Assembly (NCBI GenBank): GCA_947471745.1
Contig: CANJKZ010000467.1
Span: 124,001 to 188,000, forward strand
Length of the DNA: 64,000 bases
Source: Closterium sp. Naga37s-1
Lineage: Eukaryota; Streptophyta; Zygnematophyceae; Desmidiales; Closteriaceae
Reading direction: 5' to 3'
A model generated the notes under the pieces. It searched no databases, was not told where the DNA came from, and saw only the letters and a program-made list of their open reading frames with translations. Shown here in pieces: positions 35,048 through 43,477 of the stretch. Positions within the stretch are counted from its first letter, which is position 1, and every line of letters begins with the position of its first letter. Made by a program: the position numbers and the translations under genes.

Positions 35048-35173
35048 GTGTCATCACATGTGAAGGCCGAGCCAGCAGGCAAGGCGGATGCAGCAGCACA
35101 AGAGAAGCAAGAGAAGCCGAAGAAGAAGATATGCTGTGCGTGCCCGACGACCAAGAAGCTGAGGGACGAGTGA
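35048..35173 (+). pseudogene. partial tandem copy of COX17
   Basis: It lies exactly 216 bp upstream of the matching COX17 sequence and includes the CCCTCCAGTTTGGTCCTCCA leader. The start ATG is GTG. The copy encodes [20 protein letters not shown] and RDE and then meets TGA, so the second half of the twin CX9C fold is missing. It is followed by decamer repeats (CTGACCCCCA). A third, fainter relic may lie at 34914-34945. Confidence 0.88.
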
Positions 35174-35263
35174 CCCCCACTGACCCCCACTGACCCCCAG
35201 TGTTCCCCTTCTCCCTGCCCTCCCCTTGTGCCCTCCAGTTTGGTCCTCCATCAGATCGACATC

Positions 35264-35476
35264 ATGTCTTCACCTGTAATGGCTGAGGCAGCAGCTGGCA
35301 AGGTGGAGGCAGCAGCACAAGAGAAACAAGAGAAGCCAAAGAAGAAGATCTGCTGTGCGTGCCCGACGACCAAGAAGCTGAGGGATGAGTGCATTGTGGA
35401 GCACGGGGAGGAGGCTTGCACCAAGTGGATCGAGGCTCACAAACAGTGCTTGCGAAGCGAGGGCTTTAATGTCTGA
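35264..35476 (+). CDS. COX17: COX17 copper chaperone
   Basis: The 70-aa product has a variable acidic/Ala N-terminus, then [20 protein letters not shown], and ends [19 protein letters not shown]. The CC-x-C copper site and the twin CX9C arrangement ([11 protein letters not shown] and [11 protein letters not shown]) define COX17, which carries Cu(I) in the mitochondrial intermembrane space to SCO1 and COX11 for cytochrome c oxidase. Length is normal for the family. The first ATG was chosen; Met6 is possible. An AG (CCCTCCAG) just before the leader suggests a 5'-UTR intron. The coding part is a single exon. A broken tandem copy lies upstream. Confidence 0.95.
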   Translation: MSSPVMAEAAAGKVEAAAQEKQEKPKKKICCACPTTKKLRDECIVEHGEEACTKWIEAHKQCLRSEGFNV

Positions 35477-35697
35477 TTCTAGTTATCTATGCCTGTACAG
35501 TTACTGCAGCAGGGGAGCCACTAGTACCGGTATATGAAATTCAGTCAGCCTGAAAAAATCAGTGATTTTCTGCCGCATATACGCAAGTGCTTAACATGCA
35601 TGTACCTACCGGCATGCAACATTTGCCTGTTATCCGCCACTTTCAGTCCACATTCAGATCACACCCCAAAAAGACCAGGCAAATAGAATCCACTTTA

Positions 35698-35945
35698 GAA
35701 CACAAAAATCAGCGCTCAAACAGAATGCACTGCTCCTTGGCAATCACCACCCCCGGAAGCACACCAATGTCCAGCGCCAACAGCGCATCCACATTCGTCT
35801 TAATCCGCTCCAGCCCTGGCAGGCCCTCCAGGCACGCTATCCCCCTCTCACCAAACCTACAGTCCTTCAACTACAGCCTCTTCAGCCCCGTCCGGTGTTT
35901 CACATGCGCAATGCACTCAAAATTACAGAATCCAGCACAGATTTA
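35698..35945 (-). pseudogene. echo of the LRR gene 3' end
   Basis: The minus strand reads TGLKRL, a stop, then LKDCRFGERGIACLEGLPGL, ERIKTNVDALLALDIGVLPG and VVIAKEQCILFER. This is a diverged copy of the last LRRs and C-terminus of the LRR gene (GERGIACLGSLPELERIKTN). It lies directly beyond that gene's own stop (TAA at 35943-35945), so it is a 3' tandem relic. The stop and the missing upstream part make it non-functional. Confidence 0.85.
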
Positions 35946-35981
35946 GCACTCAAACAAAACCCTGTGATCGTTGGCAATCAC

Positions 35982-36115
35982 TGTCAAGACTAAGGCAAGG
36001 GGATGAATCAACTATCGAGGAGTTTGGTACAAACGTGAAACCTAAGGGGTTGTACCCCACAGTGAGTACCCCACTAAGCCTACCCAAACTATAACATATA
36101 AATATATGTTTGACA
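35982..36115 (-). repeat. 3' LTR of Copia C
   Basis: It is 134 bp long and aligns without gaps to 42793-42926. It has the conserved GGGGTTGTACCCCACAGTGA block. Confidence 0.95.
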
Positions 36116-36338
36116 CACCCCCATAGGCAAAGTGGGGGAGAACAGAGAGTCACAAGACCAGTCAGGAAGTGCAAAGCAAGCTCAGGGTGGATCACAACGT
36201 CACCACGCAGTCTGAGCACAAGCAAAAGGCCACAAGGCCAGTTCACATGCAGAGATATATACGTAACAACAACACAGTGATCTCTACCTACCAGAGCAAG
36301 CATGCAGGTATATATATAGATCACAGTACAAACAAAGC

Positions 36339-39300
36339 CTACAGCAAGTGAGGAAACGTGGGCACAAGGCCTAACAAAGTACAGAAACGCTGGTGATCAC
36401 CAGGCGGAAGCGCCTTGGTGAAAATATCAGCAGTGTTGGCCCGAGTGGCCACATAAGCAAGACGAAGCTGACCACGCTGCTGTAGCTCTCGAGCAAGGAA
36501 GTAACGCAGAGCGATGTGCTTCGTTCTGTGCTCCAGTCTGTGCTCCTGACACAAGGCAATGGCGGCCTTGTTGTCGACGTACAGCACTGGAGGAGAACGA
36601 GGCGGCTCTGCCAAGTCGGTCAGCAGGTAGGTGAGCCAGCGTAACTCCAGTGCAGCCATGGCCCCTGCGTAGATCTCAGCCTCACAACTGGAGCTGAGAA
36701 CTGAAGACGAGCGTGTAGAACGCCAAGAAACCGAACCAGAGCCAAGGCTGAAGGTGTAACCCTGTGACGACCGCTGCGTAGCCTGGTCGTCAACCCAAGA
36801 AGCGTCTGAGTGCCCAGTGAGGACAACGTCGCTCCGTCCTCCAAGCACGAGCCCCATGCCTGATGTACTGCACAAGTAGCGTAGTACCCTCTTAGCAGCC
36901 TCCATGTGCACCTTTCGGTGCCGACCAGAAGCCACGTAGCGAGCCAGAAGGCCAAGAGGGTACGCAAGGTCAGGACGAGTGTAGGTCATCAGGTACATGA
37001 GGCAGCCCACTAGCTCTGGGTAAGGACCACTCGGCTCTACGGACTCGTCCGAAAGTGGAGCTGAGAGCGAGTGACCTGTAGCCAGAGGAGTGGCCTGTGC
37101 CGAGGACCAGGTGAAGCCGAAGCGCTGAAGGACCTGCTGCACCATGTGTGACTGAGTCAGTGTGATGGTGCGGCGTGCTCTGTCCCGGGTGATCCGCAAG
37201 CCAAGATAGCTTGTCAGCTCACCCAGGTCTGTGCACGTGTGTCTCTTCTGCAGCTCCGACTTCACCAGGGCGAGAGCCTCAGTGTCAACAGTGGCAAAGA
37301 CCAAGTCGTCGACGTACACGAGGATGTAGAGCGGCGGCAGTGAAGTGTCGGTGCGCAGAAACAGCGACGGGTCAGCAGTCGACGGAGAAAACCCAAGAGC
37401 CGCAAGTGTCGTCCTCAGTGTGTCGTGCCACTCACGCGGCGCCTGGCGGAGACCGTAGACCGGCCGCCGGAGGCTCCACTGGGTACCAGGAGGGAACGAC
37501 CCAGTGAAGCCAGGTGGGCGGCGCAGCCAGATCTCCTCGTGCAGGCTGCCCTGTAAGAAAGCTGTGTTGAAGTCAAGAGAGTGAAGCTCGTAGTCACGCT
37601 GGGCGGCAACGTGCAGCAGCACCCGAAGAGTGGTCATCTTCGGGGTGGGGGAGAAGGTCTGGAAGAAGTCAACCCCCTCTCGCTGACTGAAACCTCGAGC
37701 AACGTAACGAGCCTTGAAGACAGGCGGAGAACCTGGCGGCCGCTTCACCCTGAAAATCCACATGCCACTGACGATGTTCGCCCCAGGAGGGGGAACCTCG
37801 TTGACGTAGGTGCATGTGGACTTCCAGGATGCCATCTCTGCATCCATGGCTGTCTGCCACTGAGAGGAGTACTCACACGCGATCGCCTCAGCGTAAGAGC
37901 GCGGGGTCGGGATGTCTGGTGCATCCGGGTCTCCCTCAGGGGCAAGCAGCATGGACACGAGATGAGGCGCAGCGGCTGCAAAACACTCAAGGTCCTCGTG
38001 CCTGTCCTCAAGGACGTCCGTGCCAAGAGCACACTCACCCCCGACGGACGGAGGACAGACAGACTCAGACTCAGCAACAAGACTAGCAGCGTAGTCTAGA
38101 CGACAGGCAACAACAAAGTCAACAAGCTCAGCGACTAAGGCAGACGCAGCAGAAGACTCAAACGACGGGTCAGTGACAACAGTGGCTAGCAGACGCGTGA
38201 CAGTAGGGTGCTCAGCACGAAACCGGTCAGACTCAGGGTCCGGAACAACAGGCAGAGAAGACTCAGGGGGAGACGGCAGAGGAACACGCTGCGGAGGAGA
38301 GGAAGGACGACGGACTACAAGGGAAGGGCCGGGGACAGCCGGCGGACGCTGACGAGGAACACGACGACTGGAACGACCAGAACGGACAGGTGAGACAAGA
38401 CGCGACGCAGGCTTACGACGCTCAGCAAAGCCCCCTGTCTGCTCAGCGTAAGGAGAAGGAGCAGGCAGAGGTGAGCCAGGCTGTAACGGAAGACCAGTAG
38501 ACGACGGGAGGCTAAGAACCTGGCGAAGTACGGAGTCAGGCGGTGGCAGAGACGACGGAGACGGTGGAGCAAAGAACAGGCGCGGATGTGCAGTGCCACC
38601 AGCACTAGCAGCTCCAGCACCCTCAGCAGCTCCAGCACCCTCAGCAGCTCCAGCACCTCCAGCAGCTCCAGCACCCTCAGCAGCTCCAGTACCTCCTGCA
38701 GCTCCAGTACCCTCAGCAGCTCCAGCACCCTCAGCAGCTCTAGCACCCTCAGCAGCTCCAGCACCCTCAGCAGCTCCAGTACCCCCAGCAGCTCCAGCAC
38801 CCTCAGCAGCTCCAGCACCCTCAGCAGCTCCAGCACCTCCAGCAGCTCCAGCACCCTCAGCAGCTCCAGCACCCTCAGCAGCTCCAGCACCTCCTGCAGC
38901 TCCAGTACCCTCAGCAGCTCCAGCACCCTCAGTAGCTCCAGGACGAGCACCTCCGGGACCAGCACCACTCCCAGCTCCAGAGACGTCAGCAGAAGTACCT
39001 CCAGCGGCAGAGCCCCGAGCTCTAGAAGCGCGACCCTGACGGCGACCGTACCAGTCGTGCAGCTGCTGTGAGGTGAGAGGCAGACGCGGACGAAGGCGGC
39101 TACCCCAAGGCGACCGCGCAGCAGCAGACTCAGAACCCTCAGGCGTCGCACCCCCAGACACAGTACCCCCAGGCTCCTCACGCTCAGGCTCAGCGCCCCC
39201 AGACTCCGCACCCCCCGGCTCAGTACCTCCTGGGTCCTCACGCGCAGGCTCCGCACCCCCAGGCTTAGCACCCCTAAGCTCCGCACCCCCAGGCTCAGCA

Positions 39301-42300
39301 CCCCCAAGCTCCGCACCCCCAGGCCCAGCACCCCCAAAGACAGCACCACCCCCAACAGGACCTAAGTCACCAGTGACCTCAACAGGCGCAGGCACGGGAG
39401 GGTCTACCTGAGAAACATCTGAAGGAGCAGGACCTGGCGCGGGGAGGGGGTCTACCTGGGGAGGACCTGGGGCGAGAAAGAGCGGCGGTGGGGGGCGAGG
39501 GGCAATGCGGTAGGGAAAGAGATGGTAAAAGGGGACGGACTCGTCAAAGGTGACGTCCTGAGATGGAAAGACACGCCGCGAGGCGGGGTCGTAGAACTGC
39601 CAGCCAGGCGCGTCAGGGACAAAGCCAAGGAAGACGCAGGGAATGGCGCGAGCGGAGAGCTTGTCCGAAGTGGTATCGCGGACAAAAGCACGAGCACCCC
39701 AGACCCGGAAACGCGACGCATCGCCAACCTTCCCCGTCCACAGCAGTGTGGGCGAGGTCTCCGGCAAGGAGACACGGGGCCAGAGGTTGAGCTGATGCGC
39801 GGCGTACCGGACTGCAAACGGCCACAGAAAATGGGGGGCAGCCGCATGGATCATGGAGGTACGAGCGACCTCCATGACTAAGCCAATGCGGCGCTCAGCA
39901 ACCCCATTCTGCTGCGGAGAGGCCGGAAGCGTGAACGTCTGGCGGATGCCGTGCTTCGCACAGAAGGCTGCCAAGAGGTCGGAGGAGAACTCACCACCTC
40001 TGTCAGAGTGCAGACGCAGGACAGGAAAGTCCGACTGGAACCGCTCGCGGAGCTGGAGACGAACAGCGCGGATCCAGGGGATCAAAACATCAGGGACCTC
40101 CCCCTTGCTGCGCAAGGGGAAGAGAGTGGTGTAACGCGTGTAGTCGTCGACGACCAGCAGGAAGTACCGCTCGTGGCCCTGTCCACGGTCGCGGGCTGGG
40201 CCCCACACTTCCATGTGGAGAGTCTGCAGGGGAGCCTCTGTGGGAGGAAACGAGGAGGAGTGAGGAGCAGCGCGCTGCCGCCCCTCGACGCAAGGAATGC
40301 AGGGCGGCGCAGGCGAGGGAGGGAGGGCAGGCAGAGACTCAGGAAGGCCAGAGACCAGGTAGCGAGAGTGCATACTACGAAGGCGAGGCAGGGAGGGGTG
40401 ACCAAGGCGGTGGTGCCACAGAAGAGTGTCGTGCGACAGGCGGCGACACTCACACTGGGTAGCTACCTGAGCAGACGCGTACAGCTGGGGGGATAAAGGG
40501 GTGTAGCGTGACGCAGTGGTGAGGGTGTACAGACTAGACCCAGGCGCACGTGTGAACGTGGCCAGGTGACGGCCGGTCCGGGAGCACGTGCAGATCGCCA
40601 CACGCTGTCCTCGAGGAGTAAAGGTGTCAACCCAGTGATCCTGAAGGACGGCGTTGCTCACCAAGTTCGTAGAGAACGAGGGGAGGTGGAGACCAGACAG
40701 CTCACCAGACGGGACCGCCGGACACGGAAGCACAGTGGAAGACCGTGCAAGCACTGGGCCCCCAGAGGGGTCAGCCAGCGAGACAGGAACAGGTGCAGGG
40801 AGGGGAGTGACTGTGGTGCTGTCGCGAAAGAAACAGCGGGAATCACCAGAGTCAAGTGTGAAGGTGTGCAAGGCCTGTGCGGACGCAGTACCAGGGGGAG
40901 CAGACTCACAAGCACCTAGTGCTACAGGCGCTATACCTGGGGCTATACCTGGGTCAGGCGGCACACACAAGTAGCAGTCACCCTCAGCACTAACAGTCAA
41001 TGCATACATGGCAGCAAGAATAGCCTCATAGTCAAGATCAAAGATAGGTACATCACGCCTAAGCAGGTCTGCCCAGTTGGGGAACTCAGTAGCATCAGGA
41101 AACTTGGCGCGCCAGGCGTCGCTAAGCCGAGCGAAGCAGCGCTGCTCAGTGTGAAACCCTGTGCACTGGCGACCAGTGCGGGGACCTGTGCGAATGATAT
41201 AGGGGCAGCGACCAGTACCCCCAGAAGCCCCACGCCCGGCATACCAGTCAAGAAGCTGCTGGGAAGTGGGGGTCTGGCGCTGACGCTGCTGCTGCTGCTG
41301 CTGCTGCGACTGCTGGTGGCCCTGACCACCACTGCCACCACCGCTCCCTCCTCCCCCACCGCTGCTGCTGCCACCTCCACCGCTCCCAGTGCCTCCGCTG
41401 CCCCCACCACCACCTCCACCACCTCCACCCCCACGACCGCCTCCACCACCTCCACCTCCCCCGCCGCCACCTCCACCGCCACCTCCACCGCCACCCCCAC
41501 CTCCCCTGCCACCCTTGCCGCCCCTGCCGCTGCGACGCTTCCCACTAGGAGCGGAAGCAGCCCCGACCTCCTCAGCACCAAGGTAGTCGTGAGCAGCAGC
41601 TGCGGAGGCGTAGGAGGGGATGAGAGGGGAGGGGGAGCACCCCTCAAAGAGGGGAGAGCGAGGAGTGCCACGAGCAGCACCTACAGCAAGGATGTTCTTC
41701 TCTGCTGCAAGGAGGTGCTTCTCGAAGTCGTCGACAGTGAGAGTGGGGGGGTCTAGCGCAAGGAAGTGGTCCCTGACGGAGCTAGGAGTGTCAGGAAGAC
41801 GGGTGATGAGGAAATAGAGAGTGGAGTACATGGGGGGGGGGTTTGCGTCGCAGAACTCGGCTGAAAGGGCGGCACGAAAGCGAGTGTCAGTAGCGCGCAG
41901 GTGGGAAATGAGGTCCTCAGCAGTGGTGAACGAGGAAAGGTCGGGGAACAGGTAGGGTAGCATGAGCCGACCTATGGCTGCAGTGGCCGGGGAGGAGTAG
42001 CGCGCAACTACAGCGTCGTACATCGTCTTAGCAGTTTTGTGCTGGCTGAAATGCGCGCGCTCAGTAATCGGCAGATGGTTCCTAATAGCTAGGCGTGCAG
42101 CAGCATCGCGAGTCTGCCACTGCGAGCGTTCGAGAGCAGGAGCATCGGCAGCAGGAGCAACGGCAGTGCCAGACACGTAATCGAATAGTGAAACGCCCTC
42201 TCTGGCATCGATCAGAAGGAACAGTTGGAGATCATCTAACCACACAGCGAACTCTATGGGGCGACCGTCAGGCTCGAACGCGAGAACGTTAGGCGTCGTC

Positions 42301-42302
42301 AT
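36339..42302 (-). CDS. Copia C Gag-Pol polyprotein (1987 aa, intact)
   Basis: The start chosen is MTTPNVLAFEPDG because it begins the UBN2/Gag domain; an in-frame Met 36 codons upstream lies in a Cys/Leu-rich, repeat-like leader. Order: Gag (WLDDLQLFLLIDAREGVSLF), a Gly-rich region near residues 260-370, a CPYIIRTGPRTGRQC box, protease (TLDSGDSRCFFRD), integrase (HHRLGHPSLPRLRSMHSRYL; EVWGPARDRGQGHERYF; LHSDRGGEFSSDLLAAFCAK), a long Ala/Gly/Pro linker with GAAEGAGAAEG repeats, RT (YVDDLVFA) and RNase H (SSSCEAEIYAGAMA, LYVDNKAAIALC). There are no stops or frameshifts. The protease box has DSGD where Copia A has DSGA, which may matter for activity. Confidence 0.95.
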   Translation of the reverse strand: MTTPNVLAFEPDGRPIEFAVWLDDLQLFLLIDAREGVSLFDYVSGTAVAPAADAPALERSQWQTRDAAARLAIRNHLPITERAHFSQHKTAKTMYDAVVARYSSPATAAIGRLMLPYLFPDLSSFTTAEDLISHLRATDTRFRAALSAEFCDANPPPMYSTLYFLITRLPDTPSSVRDHFLALDPPTLTVDDFEKHLLAAEKNILAVGAARGTPRSPLFEGCSPSPLIPSYASAAAAHDYLGAEEVGAASAPSGKRRSGRGGKGGRGGGGGGGGGGGGGGGGGGGGGGGRGGGGGGGGGGGSGGTGSGGGGSSSGGGGGSGGGSGGQGHQQSQQQQQQQRQRQTPTSQQLLDWYAGRGASGGTGRCPYIIRTGPRTGRQCTGFHTEQRCFARLSDAWRAKFPDATEFPNWADLLRRDVPIFDLDYEAILAAMYALTVSAEGDCYLCVPPDPGIAPGIAPVALGACESAPPGTASAQALHTFTLDSGDSRCFFRDSTTVTPLPAPVPVSLADPSGGPVLARSSTVLPCPAVPSGELSGLHLPSFSTNLVSNAVLQDHWVDTFTPRGQRVAICTCSRTGRHLATFTRAPGSSLYTLTTASRYTPLSPQLYASAQVATQCECRRLSHDTLLWHHRLGHPSLPRLRSMHSRYLVSGLPESLPALPPSPAPPCIPCVEGRQRAAPHSSSFPPTEAPLQTLHMEVWGPARDRGQGHERYFLLVVDDYTRYTTLFPLRSKGEVPDVLIPWIRAVRLQLRERFQSDFPVLRLHSDRGGEFSSDLLAAFCAKHGIRQTFTLPASPQQNGVAERRIGLVMEVARTSMIHAAAPHFLWPFAVRYAAHQLNLWPRVSLPETSPTLLWTGKVGDASRFRVWGARAFVRDTTSDKLSARAIPCVFLGFVPDAPGWQFYDPASRRVFPSQDVTFDESVPFYHLFPYRIAPRPPPPLFLAPGPPQVDPLPAPGPAPSDVSQVDPPVPAPVEVTGDLGPVGGGAVFGGAGPGGAELGGAEPGGAELRGAKPGGAEPAREDPGGTEPGGAESGGAEPEREEPGGTVSGGATPEGSESAAARSPWGSRLRPRLPLTSQQLHDWYGRRQGRASRARGSAAGGTSADVSGAGSGAGPGGARPGATEGAGAAEGTGAAGGAGAAEGAGAAEGAGAAGGAGAAEGAGAAEGAGAAGGTGAAEGAGAAEGARAAEGAGAAEGTGAAGGTGAAEGAGAAGGAGAAEGAGAAEGAGAASAGGTAHPRLFFAPPSPSSLPPPDSVLRQVLSLPSSTGLPLQPGSPLPAPSPYAEQTGGFAERRKPASRLVSPVRSGRSSRRVPRQRPPAVPGPSLVVRRPSSPPQRVPLPSPPESSLPVVPDPESDRFRAEHPTVTRLLATVVTDPSFESSAASALVAELVDFVVACRLDYAASLVAESESVCPPSVGGECALGTDVLEDRHEDLECFAAAAPHLVSMLLAPEGDPDAPDIPTPRSYAEAIACEYSSQWQTAMDAEMASWKSTCTYVNEVPPPGANIVSGMWIFRVKRPPGSPPVFKARYVARGFSQREGVDFFQTFSPTPKMTTLRVLLHVAAQRDYELHSLDFNTAFLQGSLHEEIWLRRPPGFTGSFPPGTQWSLRRPVYGLRQAPREWHDTLRTTLAALGFSPSTADPSLFLRTDTSLPPLYILVYVDDLVFATVDTEALALVKSELQKRHTCTDLGELTSYLGLRITRDRARRTITLTQSHMVQQVLQRFGFTWSSAQATPLATGHSLSAPLSDESVEPSGPYPELVGCLMYLMTYTRPDLAYPLGLLARYVASGRHRKVHMEAAKRVLRYLCSTSGMGLVLGGRSDVVLTGHSDASWVDDQATQRSSQGYTFSLGSGSVSWRSTRSSSVLSSSCEAEIYAGAMAALELRWLTYLLTDLAEPPRSPPVLYVDNKAAIALCQEHRLEHRTKHIALRYFLARELQQRGQLRLAYVATRANTADIFTKALPPGDHQRFCTLLGLVPTFPHLL

Positions 42303-42792
42303 AATGGCAGCAGGCAGAGGCAGGAGGCAGCAGGCAGCAGACAAGAGGCAGCAGGCACCAGGCCACAAGCAATGACAGAGGCAGCAGGCAGCAGGCAAGA
42401 GCGGCCGCACGCGAGCTCCTAAAGCAGCGCACTAAGTAGCAGCGGGCCGCGCAGGCGGCCGACGCGACGCGCGGCGCAGCGGCGGGCCGCAGTGGCGACA
42501 GACGCGGCGCGTGGGGCGACGGCGGGCTGCACGCGACGGCGGGCTGTGCGCGGAGGCGGGCTGCGCGGGCTCTACACGGGCTGCGCGGGCGACGCGGGCC
42601 GGCGCGCGGCGCTGCAGCAGTGGCGCGCGCTAAAAACAGTGACGCGCGTGCTAGAAACCGAGGCGCGCGCGGAAAAAAAGTGACGCGCGCTGCAGCCGAG
42701 GCGCGCGCGGGCAGTAGGCAAGGCAAGCAGGTGGTAACACAGTTAAGTGGGCCCGATTCATAGGTCCTAGAGACCTCCTGCTCTAGATACCA

Positions 42793-42926
42793 TGTCAAGA
42801 CTAAGGCAAGGGGATGAATCAACTATCGAAGAGTTTGGTACAAAAGTGAAACCTAAGGGGTTGTACCCCACAGTGAGTACCCCACTAAGCCTACCCAAAC
42901 TATAACATATAAATATATGTTTGACA
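42793..42926 (-). repeat. 5' LTR of Copia C
   Basis: It is 134 bp long. The primer-binding site for initiator tRNA-Met lies directly inside (TGGTATCTAGAGC on the minus strand). Confidence 0.95.
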
Positions 42927-42970
42927 ATCACCACCCCCGGAAGCACACCAATGTCCAGAGCCAGCAGCGT

Positions 42971-43416
42971 TGTTGGGAACAAGTAATTTAAGCTCCTCTG
43001 TCGCGTCGAAACACTAAGTCATAAACGAAGCGAAACACAGCGAAGCATCAGCGAGTCAACCCTCGGAGGTTGAGCAACTGCTGGAGGTTACGCGAAAGTC
43101 AAAGGTCAGCGACCTTTGACCTGACAAGTACAGCGCGACAGCAAGGACAAACAACTGACTCGTTATCGAGCAGTTGCCCGAGTCGTCTCTGTATCGAACC
43201 GCAACAGCAAACAGTAAAACACTTATTACTTGCATCTTTTCATATTCCTTGTACTCTTATAAAAGCCTTGTATCTCTTTGATTAATTAATCTACTTTGCC
43301 CTCACATACCAGCGCAAGGTGGTTCACAGGCTTATCATTAAACGCTTCCGCTATTACATTGTTCCTACTCAGAGTTTAGTTCTGCAAAGATCCTAAGGGC
43401 TTTTCTCAGCCCAACA
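42971..43416 (+). repeat. 5' LTR of Copia D
   Basis: It runs from TGTTGGGAAC to CTCAGCCCAACA. It contains a perfect palindrome-like AAAGGTCAGCGACCTTTGAC and a TATAAAAGCC box that may be the element's promoter. Confidence 0.93.
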
Positions 43417-43477
43417 TGGTATGAGAGCTATCAGGACAAACTCAACTACTATCAAGATACCCACAACATCAGAAGGC

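Larger units (their letters stand above)
35982..42926 (-). mobile_element. intact Copia LTR retrotransposon C
   Basis: Its 134-bp LTRs (35982-36115 and 42793-42926; TGTCAAGACT..GTTTGACA) differ at only two or so sites. A perfect target duplication ATCAC lies at 35977-35981 and 42927-42931. The primer site TGGTATCTAGAGC follows the 5' LTR on the minus strand, and a purine tract ATGGGGGTG precedes the 3' LTR. It encodes a full-length Gag-Pol. It is the youngest element in the window and may still be active. It sits in the last coding exon of the LRR gene. Confidence 0.97.

Noticed and set aside
38315..39355. Leu/Val-rich frame of 346 codons (and similar frames at 3363-4001 and 55194-56150)
   Set aside because: They are alternative frames of the Ala/Gly-rich linker of Copia Gag-Pol proteins; the true frame carries integrase and RT motifs.
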